Part shown: positions 39,541-51,157 of the stretch, piece after piece
Layout: every line of letters starts with the position of its first letter
How positions within the stretch are numbered: position 1 is the first letter of the stretch
NCBI GenBank assembly: GCA_038501625.1
Contig: JAZAYU010000009.1
Span: 6,748,396-6,812,395, forward strand
Source of the DNA: Corbicula japonica
Lineage: Eukaryota; Mollusca; Bivalvia; Venerida; Cyrenidae
Direction of reading: 5' to 3'
Length of the DNA: 64,000 bases
Notes under the pieces: model-generated
Told to the model about the DNA's origin: nothing
Database searches by the model: none
What the model saw: only the letters and a program-made list of their open reading frames with translations
Translations under genes and position numbers: made by a program

Positions 39541-40642
39541 ATAAAATACTTATAAAGTGTGTACGAACTTCTTGACTTGATTTAATTGTTTGCTAAGCCA
39601 CTTGGTCAAATGTCAAAGTTTGAAAAGAGAAAAAATGATTTTGAAAGAAGTCAATCAAGAAGGAAAAGATGTATAACGGTACTTCCATTTTACTATCCTG
39701 ACTGTTGCTAGTAAAACATTTCTGAAGTAATCGAGATTCATGTGTCTGCACATATCGATCAAACAATAATTGGATCAGGGAAAACAACAAAAAAATGACA
39801 AGGTACGTGCTAAAACATATGGCGAAAGCAGTCGTATGAACGAGAAGGAATAATTCTTAAAGATTATCACATCAAAACAGAGACGGCACTTATTCTAGGC
39901 GACTTGCACAAATGATACTTTGATTACATCGGGAAAAAGATCTTTTTCATTGAATAAAAATGCATATTGGTAAGAAAACACGAATGATTCCGTAACATCT
40001 AACAGTTAATTACCAACAAAGAACATCGTCATGGCATTAGCTTTTATGTGCATTCGTGTTGGTGGATGTATTTCCAGACAGCGTCTTCCTGCTTTGACCA
40101 AACATACTCTTCCTCTTTGCCGTTTTCCTTATTCACTACTGACATAAATCATTTTGCAATATTGATATTGGCGTTACACGTAAGCAATGCAACACTTTTT
40201 TCAAACATCCTTCGTGTACAGCTAATAACACAAATCCCATTAGGCGAGAGGCATTGTCACAGAAAAGATATCTAAATGTAACATTTCGGTAATTTCAACC
40301 TATATTTTAGAGTCAATAGTACCAAAGAAGCTGCGGCTCGTATTGTTTTTTGTTAGTTCAACAGTCTATACATGTGTACACTGACTTTGCAATTAAAAAA
40401 ACAACCTTACAACATCCCTTTGTCTGAAATACATAATAAACATTAGGTCAGTACTGAGCATGCAACATATAGTTATTGATGGGCTAACAGACTGCATGAT
40501 CGCTGTATGTACTGGGCATCACTTACCAAAACGAATAGTTACTATAAGATGATAAAACCACGATAAAGTTAGCCTGACAGAGATGGACAACCAGGTAAGT
40601 GATCGTCCACTCCATTATGTATATCCGAAAGACTCAGACAGT
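39541..40642. other. No confident feature
   Basis: A 30-codon minus-strand open stretch at about 40062-40166 (KQEDAVWKYIHQHEC) follows an AG but resembles nothing I can name; treated as chance. Confidence 0.45.
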
Positions 40643-41557
40643 TATGGTGGCTGATTTATGCCATTTCGTTTTTTCGTTATTTCGCCGCGAAATAACGCCA
40701 AGCGAAAAGACGAAATAACGAAAAAACGCCACGCGAAAAGACGAAATAACGAAAAAACGCCACGCGAAAAGACGAAATAACGAAAGAACGCCACGCGAAA
40801 TAACGAAAAAACGCTATTTTTGCGCTAAAAAACGAAAAGTCGCCGTGCAATAAAACGCCAATTTAACTGTACAAAATAGCGTTCTTTCTAGTTTCGCCTG
40901 GCGTTTTTTCGTTATTTCGCTTGGCGTCTTTTCGTTATTTCGCTTAGCGTCTTTTTTCGTTATTTCGTCTTTTCGCGTGGCGTTTTTTCGTTATTTCGTC
41001 TTTTCGCGTGGCGTCTTTTCGTTATTTCGTCTTTTCGCGTGGCGTCTTTTCGTTATTTCGCGTGGCGTTTTTTCGTTATTTCGTCTTTTCGCGTGGCGTT
41101 TTTTCGTTATTTCGTCTTTTCGCGTGGCGTCTTTTCGTTATTTCGCTTGGCGTTTTTTCGTTATTTCGTATTTTCGCGTGGCGTTTTTTCGTTATTTCGT
41201 CTTTTCGCGTGGCGTTTTTTCGTTATTTCGTCTTTTCGCGTGGCGTATTTTCGTTATTTCGATTGGCGTTTTTTCGGTATTTCGTATTTTCGCGTGGCGT
41301 TTTTTCGTTATTTCGTATTTTCGCGTGGCGTTTTTTCGTTATTTCGTTTTTTCGCGTGGCGTCTTTTCGTTATTTCGCTTGGCGTTTTTTCGTTATTTCG
41401 TATTTTCGAGTGGCGTTTTTTCGTTATTTCGTCTTTTCGCGTGGCGTCTTTTCGTTATTTCGCTTGGCGTCTTTTCGCTCGGCGTGTTTTCGTTATTTCG
41501 CGTGGCGTTATTTCGCTTGGCGTCTTTTCGTTATTTCGCTTGGCGTCTCTTCGCTCG
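40643..41557 (+). repeat. Left arm of the foldback-like element
   Basis: Outer block about 40668-40812 in the CGAAATAACG orientation. The pivot contains TAAAACGCCAATTTAACTGT and AATAGCGTTCTTTC. The inner block, about 40911-41557, is in the CGTTATTTCG orientation with about 20 units. All three forward frames stay open for about 200 codons because the 31-bp unit has no stop in any frame on this strand. Confidence 0.88.
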
Positions 41558-41560
41558 GAA

Positions 41561-42060
41561 TGCATGTTTCTGGCAATGACTCAAAGTGCAATGCACAAGA
41601 ACCGTAACTCTACCTTCTTTCGTTTTTTAATTATTGCCCTTTGATTTATTTTACAGAGCATTTCTAGTGCGGAGCGTAACTGTCACCATAGGTTCAAATG
41701 TCTCCAAACTTGGTATGCATGTTTCTTGCAATGACTCGAAGTGCATTGCACAAGAACCGTAACTCTACCTTGTTCCGTTTTTGAATTAATTTTCTTTGAT
41801 TTTTATAGAGCATTTCTTGTTAGGAGCGTAACAATGTCACAATATGTTCAAATGACTCCAAACTTGGTATGCATGTTTCATAAAAGCAGTGTTAGGTATG
41901 CTTTGCGACAATATTGCTCATATTTTGTCCCATTAATGTCGTTAAATTATTCCCCTTTGATTTACTTTATAGAGCATTTATTGTCATTCTTTTAAATTAT
42001 TCCCTTGATTGATTTTAGTGCCTTTCTTGCCAAGGACTTAACTTGTTGTGCATGTTTCTT
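41561..42060 (+). repeat. 154-bp triplication in the foldback-like core
   Basis: TGCATGTTTC plus (T/G)GCAATGACTC starts copies at 41561 and 41715; a third start at 41870 diverges soon after. Shared landmarks: CACAAGAACCGTAACTCTAC, TAGAGCATTTCTTG, GGAGCGTAAC, CAAACTTGGTATGCATG. A further TGCATGTTTCTTGCAAT is near 42050. Confidence 0.8.
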
Positions 42061-42526
42061 GCAATCAGACAATTAAAAGGTTATTTTATACGTGAATTTT
42101 GTGCAAATACATTGCTAATAACTGTAGATCAGTAAACTAACAAAATTTCGTTAGGCGACACATCTTACTCGAGGAGCTCTAGTTTATTTTATTTGTTAAT
42201 CAACTCAAACCAACAAATGTTTTTGTTGTTGGGATTGGGTGGGAATTCAGGCACCTATCCATCACACCCCACCTGTATTTCTTTTTTTGACTTTTATTTC
42301 TCAAAACTCGCACCAATCAAAACTTTTTGGTGGTGGTGGTTGGGAAAAATCATTGGTACCGCCTCTGCCCTTCGATTTCTATCCCCCGCCGCGTAGCGGG
42401 ATGGGGGTAAAGGAATGGTCTTCGTTTGTCCGTCTGTCTGTCCTTCCCTCCTTCCGTCCGTGAAAAGTTGTTTTTACCCATATGCCCAGCTTTACTGTTG
42501 CTACACTTCGCGCATGTCAACCGGAA

Positions 42527-43211
42527 GGCGAAAAGACAAAAAACGCCAAACGAAATAACGCCACTCGAAATAACGAAAAAACGCCGAGCGAAAAGACGCC
42601 AAGCGAAATAACGAAAAGACGCCACGCGAAAAGACGAAATAACGAAAACAAGCCATGCGAAAATACGAAAAAACGCCAAGCGAAAAAACGAAAAGACGCC
42701 ACGCGAAAAGACAAAATAACGAAAAAACGCCACTCGAAAATACGAAATAACGAAAAAACGCCAAGCGAAATAACGAAAAGACGCCACGCGAAAAGACGAA
42801 ATAACGAAAAAACGCCACGCGAAAATACGAAATAACGAAAAAACGCCACCCGAAACAACGAAAAAACGCCAGGCGAAATAACGAAATAACGCCGAGCGAA
42901 AAGACGCCGAGCGAAATAACGAAAAGACGCCAAGCGAAATAACGAAAAAACGCCAGGCGAAACTAGAAAGAACGCTATTTTGTGCAGTTAAATTGGCGTT
43001 TTTTCGCAAGGCTACTTTTCGTTATTTCGCGCAAAAATAGCGTTTTTTCGTTATTTCGCGTGGCGTTCTTTCGTTATTTCGTCTTTTCGCGTGGCGTTTT
43101 TTCGTTATTTCGTCTTTTCGCGTGGCGTTTTTTCGTTATTTCGTCTTTTCGCTTGGCGTTATTTCGCGGCGAAATAACGAAAAAACGAAATGGCATAAAT
43201 CAGCCACCATA
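42527..43211 (+). repeat. Right arm of the foldback-like element
   Basis: Inner block 42527-42960 in the CGAAATAACG orientation, a pivot with GAAAGAACGCTATTTTGTGC and TTAAATTGGCGTTTTTTCGC, and outer block 43046-43190. It mirrors the left arm but has fewer inner units. The 219-codon minus frame 42350-43009 is the same repeat read through and is not a gene. Confidence 0.88.
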
Positions 43212-43495
43212 GACAGTCGATATTTACGGTATACTTACACGAGAGTTATTTGCTATTTCTGACAACAATTTGTGCAAGTTGCGCAAACCGTGACTTAATC
43301 AGTCTGCAATTATTACAAAACATATAAACACTTATCGTATGTGTGTAAGAAAATGAAAACGGGAAACTTAAAGACACCGAACGAGAACATAAGAAAAAAA
43401 TAATTCAGACTAGTTTTATTCAGCCTGTAAATGGTAAAAGTATGAGTTAATAGTCTGTAATAACTGAACGTTTCCAACCGACTTTCACATTTACA

Positions 43496-43513
43496 CCCCC
43501 CCCCCCCCCCCCC
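43496..43513 (+). repeat. Poly-C tract
   Basis: 18 consecutive C. Confidence 0.95.
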
Positions 43514-44714
43514 GATCACTGCATATAACTCGTCCGTTTACAGTTAATTGACAGCAAAGAAATGCATCCCGTAATCCCCCTGCTTATAAGCAGAACTCAG
43601 TGTTTATAGCAGTATACATCATCAATTGTGTTTAATTTTTTTTCGTATTAAACATGCGAAAAAGTTTGGAAAAATGAGCTATCCACGTAAATCACTGCCC
43701 TCACATGAGTACTTATTTCGATCAACATTAAACAATCGTAGGAATATGACAATGATATTCGGAACCTTGAATTCGTGCATCATCACTTACAGTATATCTA
43801 GCAACGTTTTGAAAAATTCTATAATCTTTAAATTATTTGTCACATGATGCTGTCTTCGGCCAACCTGATTTTACTTTTCAACAACATATACCTAACAACC
43901 AATTAAATTTTTTTCATCTACAAACACTCTAAAATACTTAAAAACAGTTATATAAACTCGAGTGATTTTGGCACAAATCTCCTTCATACAACAACATAAC
44001 TTTCTGAAAGCGTCTATGTAATTTCTACAGTATTTGTTATTTGTTTTCCAATTAGTTTTCCATTTTGCAACAGTGGTCAACGACTTCCCAAGTCTCTACA
44101 AACTGGTTTCTCATTGGATACATGAATATACCATGGGTAGTGGTATTACCGGAGTTACATTCCTCGTGTGTCATAACAATACACAGTAAATTTACAACAT
44201 CCATCGTAAAAAAATGTCCGACAACAGAAAGATTTAATCAGAGATCTCCAGAGGTTTTATTCAAACTTAGTTTTGATATAACTTTTCATATATTTCTTTT
44301 AGAACAACGACTATAGAAAAAAAAGATTTGGAGCTAAAACAGAAATTATAAATGTCTAACTTAGAATGATTCTCAAGTATTAGAATGATTCTTAAGTATT
44401 TATGGTTATATAATCAATATAAAGATTAAAATATTCTGAACATCATCTGTGTTTGGTAGTCCATTGCCTTCAGAATTATTTCCATTATAATTATAAAGTC
44501 CATATTAACTATGTGCAATAGTCTATTATTGCTAGTTATTTTGGTGGAGCGAACTGGTTTTTTAGCTATTGTATAGCAAATGGATGGTTATGAACAGCAT
44601 TTATGAGTGACCAAATAAGCCTTGCAGATTTATTGCCTTGAGATTTACTGTCATAAACAGACCATTATATGTGATAGATCTAAATTTTACAGCTTTTGAG
44701 TTTAAGCAGCTTTA

Positions 44715-45025
44715 CCATTTCTGTTCATGTACAGGATCAATCAAACCTCGCCAGCAGTACTTTCATATATGTTGTGTTCATTTTTATGACGACTTTCACG
44801 CTCTCTGTGTTGTTTAGGACTTAAAGTCTCAGATTCCATGTTAAAGTCGATTATGTTATGTTTCTCGTTATTTTTCTCGCTTAGGCTTTGCCCATTCTTG
44901 GGGATCACAAGAATATTATTCTGAAAATACCACAATTAAGGTTCCATGCACACAATGATTTGGGGTGGATCAAAATTGTAATGTTAATTTAATTTATGTA
45001 GATTGAGTTGCGCCTAACTCGGGAG
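44715..45025 (+). repeat. Dispersed repeat family A, decayed pieces
   Basis: 44715-44790 keeps ACAGGATCAATCAAACC and TATGTTGTGTTCA, part of the family 3' half. 44925-45025 keeps AATACCACAATTAAGGTTCC, GGATCAAAATTGTAATG and GAGTTGCGCCTAACTCGGG, the 5' half. The order is the reverse of the family order, so these are two separate or rearranged copies. Confidence 0.6.
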
Positions 45026-45344
45026 AAGTTGAAATCAGCGCATGAAATCTTTGACAAAAACTTTTTTAGCCGCGACTTTATATACATGATCAGCTTGAAG
45101 TTTTGAAGAAGGAGATTCTCTGTTTATATTTTCCTCGATTGTAGTCATATTAGTGTATAAAGAATACACAAATGCCTTAACAGTTTAATTACATAAATTA
45201 CTGCATTTATGATTTACTTATGGCAGAAAATCGAAAAGATTTCTATTAAATCTGAGGTTTTGCTTGTGGTAAATATTAGTCAAACACAGCGATAATCGCT
45301 CTTCCGAAAAAACAATAGATTAATTGGCTATTATTAATTCCATT

Positions 45345-45380
45345 TTATTATTATTATTATCATTATTTTATTATTATTAT
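45345..45380 (+). repeat. (TTA)n microsatellite
   Basis: About 12 TTA units with one interruption. Confidence 0.9.
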
Positions 45381-45943
45381 AAGTCCAAATTTACAGTAAG
45401 TTATTTCTTTATTTCACTACGTTGTCGATATATACGTCCAACACAAACTTTTCTAAGTTAAAAATAACGCGGTTGTATAACCAAGTTTACCACTATATTT
45501 TTGTGCACACTTTTTCGGCGTTAGCTGTCTAAGCTCACTTTTGACCTAGTTTTTCGACCAATGAAATATTGTAAATAAAACTTATTATGCAGCGGGAAAA
45601 TCAAATAGATTATTTTGATTGGTTATTAGTGGGTCTCGTAAATGATTACCGTAACGATTTTTATATTGTGTGTTAGTATTTACATGGCACTTATATGTTC
45701 GGGCATTTTCGTTTTTAAAAGTGATAATTGTATTGGAGAAAAAGATATTTACGGTATAAATAACCAGATAAGTCAATTGATGACTTAAATACTATTTTAT
45801 ATGGAATATTCATGGGTGTCAGGTAAACACTCGAGTACAATACACAGTGTAAAACGACAGAGAAGTGCAGATATTTCTGGTTCTTACTGGTTCCTTTCTA
45901 GTTCCTTTGATACTGATTGTTAATTTCAATTCCAGACATTCAA

Positions 45944-46014
45944 ATCGCCTTGGTGAAGTGGTTATCACACTCGCCTCTCAAGCGGATGCCCCGGGTTCAA
46001 TACTCGGGAGGGAC
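45944..46014 (+). tRNA. tRNA-Glu(CTC)-like sequence, probably a pseudogene
   Basis: A-box-like TGGTGAAGTGGTTATCAC, an anticodon loop CTCTCAA giving CTC (Glu), a fair anticodon stem, and a TPsiC arm CCGGG-TTCAATA-CTCGG. The acceptor stem pairs poorly (ATCGCCT against GAGGGAC), with at least three mismatches, so it is likely a pseudogene or a SINE head. It ends about 490 bp before the LINE remnant starts. Confidence 0.6.
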
Positions 46015-46504
46015 ACTTATTTTTAAGTTAGTTTACGTAAAAGTTGGTAGATTTCGCTCTTGTAACAAGTTGCTATTATTTTCATTTATTGTATTTAAAT
46101 AACATTTTTTCGTCATTAGTGTTAACTCTACAAGAGGTATTTTATTGAAACTGAATAAATGTACAGTTAACGTTAGACATTCTTCTTTAATCGACATATT
46201 ATCACCAGACGAAATTTTTGCACGCTCTTTATTTCTTTCTTTCTTATATTTAAAAATCTTTTCCATCAACGCCGTTTATCTTTTTTAAAGATATTTCTTG
46301 TTTGTACTGAAACTTTTTGAAAGTGTTCTCATTAGTCGAAAAATGTCATTATTTAATATAACCAAACAACTGATGTCATAAACTTAAACTATGTCGTTTT
46401 GTTCATAGCTTTACATTGAAACCAAAGTGTTACTACATATTGCTTATCTGCCGTTCAATATATAGTCATACTTCATACAATTTCTTCTGTGTGTTAGGTT
46501 AACA
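46015..46504. other. No recognised feature
   Basis: A+T-rich; nothing supported between the tRNA-like sequence and the LINE. Confidence 0.5.
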
Positions 46505-46549
46505 GGTTTATTTCTTTTACAATCAGATTTTTTTCAACAAATCGGCAGT

Positions 46550-46900
46550 TGATAAAATAAGCGACATAATATCTCAGAAAGGAATCAACGATAGAGCAAT
46601 CGTCATGGGTGATCTCAATGCTAATCCTATCCGTAACATAAAAGATAGAGATAAATATCTGAACTCGCTTATTGAACTTCATAATTTGCGAATTTTAACA
46701 GCATCAGATCTGTGTAGCGGACCAAAATATACATTCATCCCGGGTCCAAACGCGTCCCGAGCTTCATTGACCACATCCTTGTAGATTCTATGGAATGACA
46801 CAGTCACGTGCAGTATTTTAGAAGACGCCCCACTTAATCTATCACGACACCTGCCGGTATCATTTTCGCTACAACTAGAACGTACTCATCCCCTTACCCA
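46550..46900 (+). pseudogene. LINE endonuclease remnant
   Basis: GDLNANPI at about 46608-46631 is the conserved GD.N motif. FIDHILVDS appears about 150 bp later after a frame change, and NLSRHLPVSF is the S.H.P motif. Together they mark the C-terminal half of an exonuclease-endonuclease-phosphatase domain, frame-shifted near 46765. Confidence 0.75.
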
Positions 46901-46991
46901 TGAACCCAACGCTTCATTCTTTACAAAACAGTGCTACAAATGGACCTCTGAAATCCGCGTTGAACGTTACAAAACGGAAGTCACACATTTA

Positions 46992-47333
46992 TTGCAAAAC
47001 GATCAACTGACTTCAGGAAATATTGAAGGAGAATACAGTGCTATTGTTTCTTCTATACAGCTAGCGTTTGAGAAACATCTACAAAAACGTGTGTTCAAAA
47101 GCTGCCTCAAACCTCACTGGTCAGCGACTCTAAATACTCTACACGGCGACATGAGAACGGCACGCTATGACTGGATAAATGCTTCAAGACCGCGACAAGG
47201 TCCGCTATATATCAAATATAAACAGCTAAAAACAATCTTCCGCCGTGAATTAAGAATTTCCTTCCGTAACTTTGAACGTTCAGAAGATGATAGTATCGAT
47301 CAACTTTCAGAGTTAGACCAAAAGGGGTTATAG
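46992..47333 (+). pseudogene. LINE linker region
   Basis: 113-codon open piece between endonuclease and RT, with WSATLNTLHGDMRTARYDW and a basic KQLKTIFRRELRISFR segment typical of the region before the fingers. Ends at TAG 47331-47333. Confidence 0.6.
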
Positions 47334-48133
47334 AAGGTTATCAATTCGAGGAAAAATCGCAATCTGATTAAAATCATCTCCTGAAAACCGCTACGCTATC
47401 AGGATCTGACGACCAGTAACTAAAACCTGCTTTTATCACTAACCCTTTGAACCAATCAGATTTTCGCCTACAAAATCGCAAAAGTGAAAGTAGACATAGT
47501 ATTTAAAACCATGGGAAGTGTTGACAGCCTATGTAAGACACATTTCACTGAAGATATATGTGCTTGTGTAGTATTACATTCATTTCTAATGTAATGACAT
47601 CTTCAGATCATTTTGCGAGCGTTATAAATCATGCTTCCTGTATTGACAATTTCTAAAAATAGTAATCGGGGAAACCACTATAACGTACACACGGTATCTG
47701 CGGGCTGTCATCAGATCTAACATTTTGTTAGATCTGACTTTAGTGAGATTGGGAAAAATCGCTAATCGGGTGCAGGAAACGAAATAAATTTCAATGGTAA
47801 TATTTGTCGCGATCCAAAAAGTGTACTGAGTGGCTGGTGTGACCTCTTTACAGACCTATACGCATTTTCAAATAATCCAGCATTTGATGAAAACTTTAAA
47901 AACATGGTTGAATCTGATGTGACTGCTTATTTATCGCATTCTGAATCAAACAGCATCTCTCGTGAGATCTCACGGCCGGTGTCATTTGACGAGATCAAGA
48001 AGGTTGTGCTGTCACTGCCTAACGGAAAGAGTGCCTCTTGATAACGTGACATATGAACATTTAAAGAATGGCGGTGACGTTCTACTAGAAAAAAATAAAA
48101 ACTCTTTTTAATAACATTCTAGCAAATGAAACA

Positions 48134-49912
48134 ATGCCCGCAACGCTGAAACAAGAGATTGTGATTACATTACATAAAGGTGGGGGTAAGTCTAAAACAG
48201 ACCCCAACAATTATAGAGCAATTTCTCTACTTCCGGTACTTTTCAAAACCTTTGAGAAAATCTTACTTAATCGAATCGAGAGCTCCCCTATATATAGTGC
48301 AATTCACCCTCTTCATCACGGTTTCCAGAAAGGAAAGAATAGTAAACTGGTTAGCCTGTTATATCAAGAATCTGTTAATTATTGCTTTGAAAGACACAAT
48401 GTACTCTACACCTGTTTCATGGACGCTATGAAGGCATTTGACTGTACCTGGATCACGGGTCTTATTCATAAGTTGTTCCACCTCGGTATTACAGGAAAGG
48501 CGCTAAGATTGTGTGACGTCATTCTACGCGGCGGTACCAGTCGGGTCCTGGCCTACGGTCGGTTGTCTAGCAGCTTCCGGATAGAGCAAGGAACCAGACA
48601 AGGAAGTATTTGCTCCCCTTTTTTCTACACCGTTTTCGTGAACGAGCTATTAATACTGCTGGAAAACTCACGACAAGGACTCGAAATCAACTCAATTTCA
48701 CTAAGTGCGCCAACACAGGCAGATGATATTGTGCTCCTGTCACTATAAAAAAAAAACGGTTTAACCGAACTTTTAAACATCTTTAATAATTTCTCAAAAC
48801 GATGGAGATACATTTATAACCCAGCTAAATGTGCGGTTTTAGTGCATAACCAGAAGAGCAGAGAACACACAGTGATTTATAATGACAATATAGAACTGAC
48901 AGAAGTTAAACACTATAAACACTTAGGAATAGTTCAGGACTTCACCTCGAGAAAACCACATAGTGTTGATGACATACGACTATTAGCTAGAAAAACACTA
49001 TTTTCCTTTTCAAACTGTGGTATCCATAGTAATGGTATAAATCCGGTAACAGCTTCAAAACTTTACACAACGTCTGTACTTCCAAAAGCTTTCTACGGCT
49101 GCGAACTTTGGAACAATATTAACATTACTGACCGTAAAAACTTGGAAGTTATTCATCATTTTTGTATTAAGAAAATTCAAAGCTTGCCGCACTTGACTCG
49201 GTCTGACATGGCTCTAGGATTACTTGGTTTCACTTCCTTAGAAGCATACATTGACAATCAAAAACTTCTTTTCCTTGGGTCGTTATGTCGCTTAAAGTAC
49301 TCCGATTTAGCCTTCCAGTTATTTACGCTCAGATTGTTTCAATTCAAGAATAAATGTACAAATCTCAATCGAGGTTTTATTCAAGATGTTACCAGAATTT
49401 TGGAAAAATATGATTTGATTAACTTCTTAGACGAATTTATATTATCTGGCACATTCCCCAGAAAAGTAACATGGAAAATGCTGTGTAAACAAAATATAAG
49501 ACATTACGAACAGAACGCTTGGTTACAGCGTATGTCTGCAGATCCTGATTTCACTCGCTTTAGAAATATACACAATTCACGCACTGTGGCCAATGTTTGG
49601 CGAATTGGTAAGGAAAAGTGCAACAGCATAGAAAATATGTCATTTTTAGCATGTGATGTATGTAATACGGCAGTAATCGATGAACTATTTCATGTATGTT
49701 TTGAATGTAGAAACCAAAGACTTAAGATTATTAGAGCTAATTTCATGTTCTCAATCAAAGTCAATTTTTCTGTAGAGTTGTATCTCTACTTTGATTGTGT
49801 AGAAAGAGAACGATTACTGCTGTACATGTTAGGTCATGTCGACGATGTCATTCGAACGCTTGTTCCTATTGAAAAATATACTGAATTTATGAATCTGAAT
49901 GCAACTTTTTGA
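48134..49912 (+). pseudogene. LINE reverse transcriptase and C-terminal domain, one internal stop
   Basis: Two open stretches (48134-48748 and 48749-49912) are in the same frame, separated only by TAA at 48746-48748 just before an A-run. Motifs: NNYRAISLLPVLFKTFEKIL (fingers), FMDAMKAFD (motif A, Asp kept), GTRQGSICSPFFYTVF (motif B), QADDIVLLS (motif C, DD kept but F/Y replaced by Q). The C-terminal half carries LYTTSVLPKAFYGCELW and a zinc-knuckle-like CDVCNTAVIDELFHVCFEC. Without the single stop this would be about 590 codons, so this half is much younger-looking than the endonuclease region. Confidence 0.85.
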
Positions 49913-49993
49913 GGGCAGTTTATGCTTGTAAAAGCACTTCGTAGGATTTTAATTTTCGTCTTTTCGTAAAATCTTACTATATGCTGCTGATAA

Positions 49994-50144
49994 CTGGCTC
50001 CAAGGTTGTAAGATTGGGCTTGGGAGCCGGTCACGGATCTTGTGGGTCTGATTGGCTGAAATGGAGAATCGTCTCCATTTCAGCCAATCGGATACTTGAG
50101 ATTTTGGACTGGTTTCGGATCTCGGTTTTGTAATCTTAGCCCAG
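49994..50144 (+). repeat. Palindromic MITE family B, copy 4, inside a LINE 3' region
   Basis: 151 bp. Starts CTGGCTCCAAGGTTGTAA, with a central GGAGAATCGTCTCC palindrome between ATTGGCTGAAAT and ATTTCAGCCAAT, and ends GTAATCTTAGCCCAG. More diverged in the outer arms than copies 2 and 3. Confidence 0.85.
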
Positions 50145-50365
50145 ATACTGTATTATCTCCACTTACGCTTGCCTCTCTTGCAGAGACTTGCTAGTGGGGC
50201 AGATTGAACCTTTTTATATTTTGCTTCATTTATATATTATTAATTTCCTATATTCTCTTTGTCTCATATTATGTAACTTGTATATTAACTCTATTTGATA
50301 TTTGTGTTATAAACTGTTATATACTCTTCAGAAATGGAGGAAATAAAGATGATAATACTCATTCT

Positions 50366-51157
50366 CGTAATTCAATCACATTCTTTCTCAATACATTGTT
50401 GTATATATTTAAGTGCATCTTACTGTTATTTTCTATTGATTGAAATTTACTCCAGTTTTCAGTCAAATAAATTGTAGATTGATATAATTACGGTCGATTG
50501 AAATTAGAATTCAGTCAACAGGAAATTCGAGGGAAAAACAGAGCAACATATAACACTGTCTAGATAAGGGAATGGAATTAGATGAAAGCGTTATACAAAA
50601 ACGACACCATTGAACAAGTTGTATATATTGATCTCTGAAATTAAACTCAAATATGCATTTGTAAGTCTTATTAAACAAGATATTATTTTTTTCCATTCCA
50701 CTTTTTGGTATTGATAGAAAAGAGTTAAGTCTATATAGTGTCCCATGCTTAGCACTTTCTTATACCATTCAAATCAATTGTTTCTAAATTTTAATTGGTG
50801 AGATATTTGTATGAAATGTACATTGTTTTATCTCTGAGCAACATACAAAGACTAACTTGAAAATACAAATGCAATGACGCGTGCTCCTATGTAAATGGGT
50901 TTCACTGCTATGTTGTTTTTTTTTAAATATTTCGGCCAGTTGATAGATCGGTGGTTTCAATATCCAAACCTATACAGATTCGGATATTGTGCAATCACCC
51001 CTAGGATATACTTCCTGCTTTTTAAATTTTCGCCTTTGGCGTTGTCTGTGATATGCAGGATTTATATTCTAAGATTCCCTGTCAAAATTATATTCTGTTT
51101 AGTTCCGCCCATTGTTTTCTCGTTTAGGGCAAACCCATTCTATTATCTGGGGACCAT
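50366..51157. other. No confident feature
   Basis: A+T-rich. 51110-51157 (CGTTTAGGGCAAACCCATTC) matches 44868-44900 weakly and may be an extension of family A. Confidence 0.45.

Larger units (their letters stand above)
40643..43211. mobile_element. Foldback-like element with arms of 31-bp tandem repeats
   Basis: 2569 bp. It begins TATGGTGGCTGATTTATGCC and ends with the exact reverse complement. GACAGT flanks both ends (40637-40642 and 43212-43217; AGACAGT also fits if the boundary moves one base). Left arm to about 41557 and right arm from about 42527 are inverted copies differing in repeat number. Each arm has an outer block and an inner block of the same 31-bp unit in opposite orientations, joined by a unique pivot (40813-40910; 42961-43045). 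The unit is made of CGAAATAACG, AAAAAACGCC and ACGCGAAAAGA. The 970-bp centre holds a 154-bp triplication but no transposase. The layout recalls Foldback/Galileo elements with tandem-repeat arms; family assignment is inference. Confidence 0.85.
43212..45943. other. Unassigned DNA with family A fragments
   Basis: Contains a C-run (43496-43513), family A pieces (44715-44790 and 44925-45025) and a (TTA)n run (45345-45380). A 50-codon minus-strand ORF (44199-44047) has a Met start but no recognised domain. Confidence 0.45.
46505..50365 (+). mobile_element. Non-LTR retrotransposon (LINE), 5'-truncated
   Basis: Order of parts: C-terminal half of an apurinic-type endonuclease, linker, reverse transcriptase, terminal zinc knuckle, then a 3' region ending near AATAAAGATGATAAT. 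The 5' end of the endonuclease and any ORF1 are missing. Several stops and frame changes lie between 46780 and 48130. A family B MITE is inserted in the 3' region at 49994-50144. This is a different lineage from the LINE at 1-1428. Confidence 0.87.

Noticed and set aside
40062..40166. Minus-strand stretch with DAVWKYIHQHEC, reminiscent of DAVWLYARIVHEC in cyclase exon e
   Set aside because: Similarity covers about a dozen residues, ends in a stop and lacks the flanking conserved residues.
40977..41644. Three overlapping frames of about 200 codons on the plus strand (FRYFVF/SRGVFSLF peptides)
   Set aside because: They are the 31-bp tandem repeat of the foldback-like arm read in three frames; no independent coding evidence.
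42350..43009. 219-codon minus-strand frame and its overlapping neighbours
   Set aside because: Same 31-bp repeat in the right arm plus low-complexity core sequence.
44047..44199. 50-codon minus-strand ORF with Met start
   Set aside because: Open frames of this length are expected by chance many times in this much sequence; no domain.
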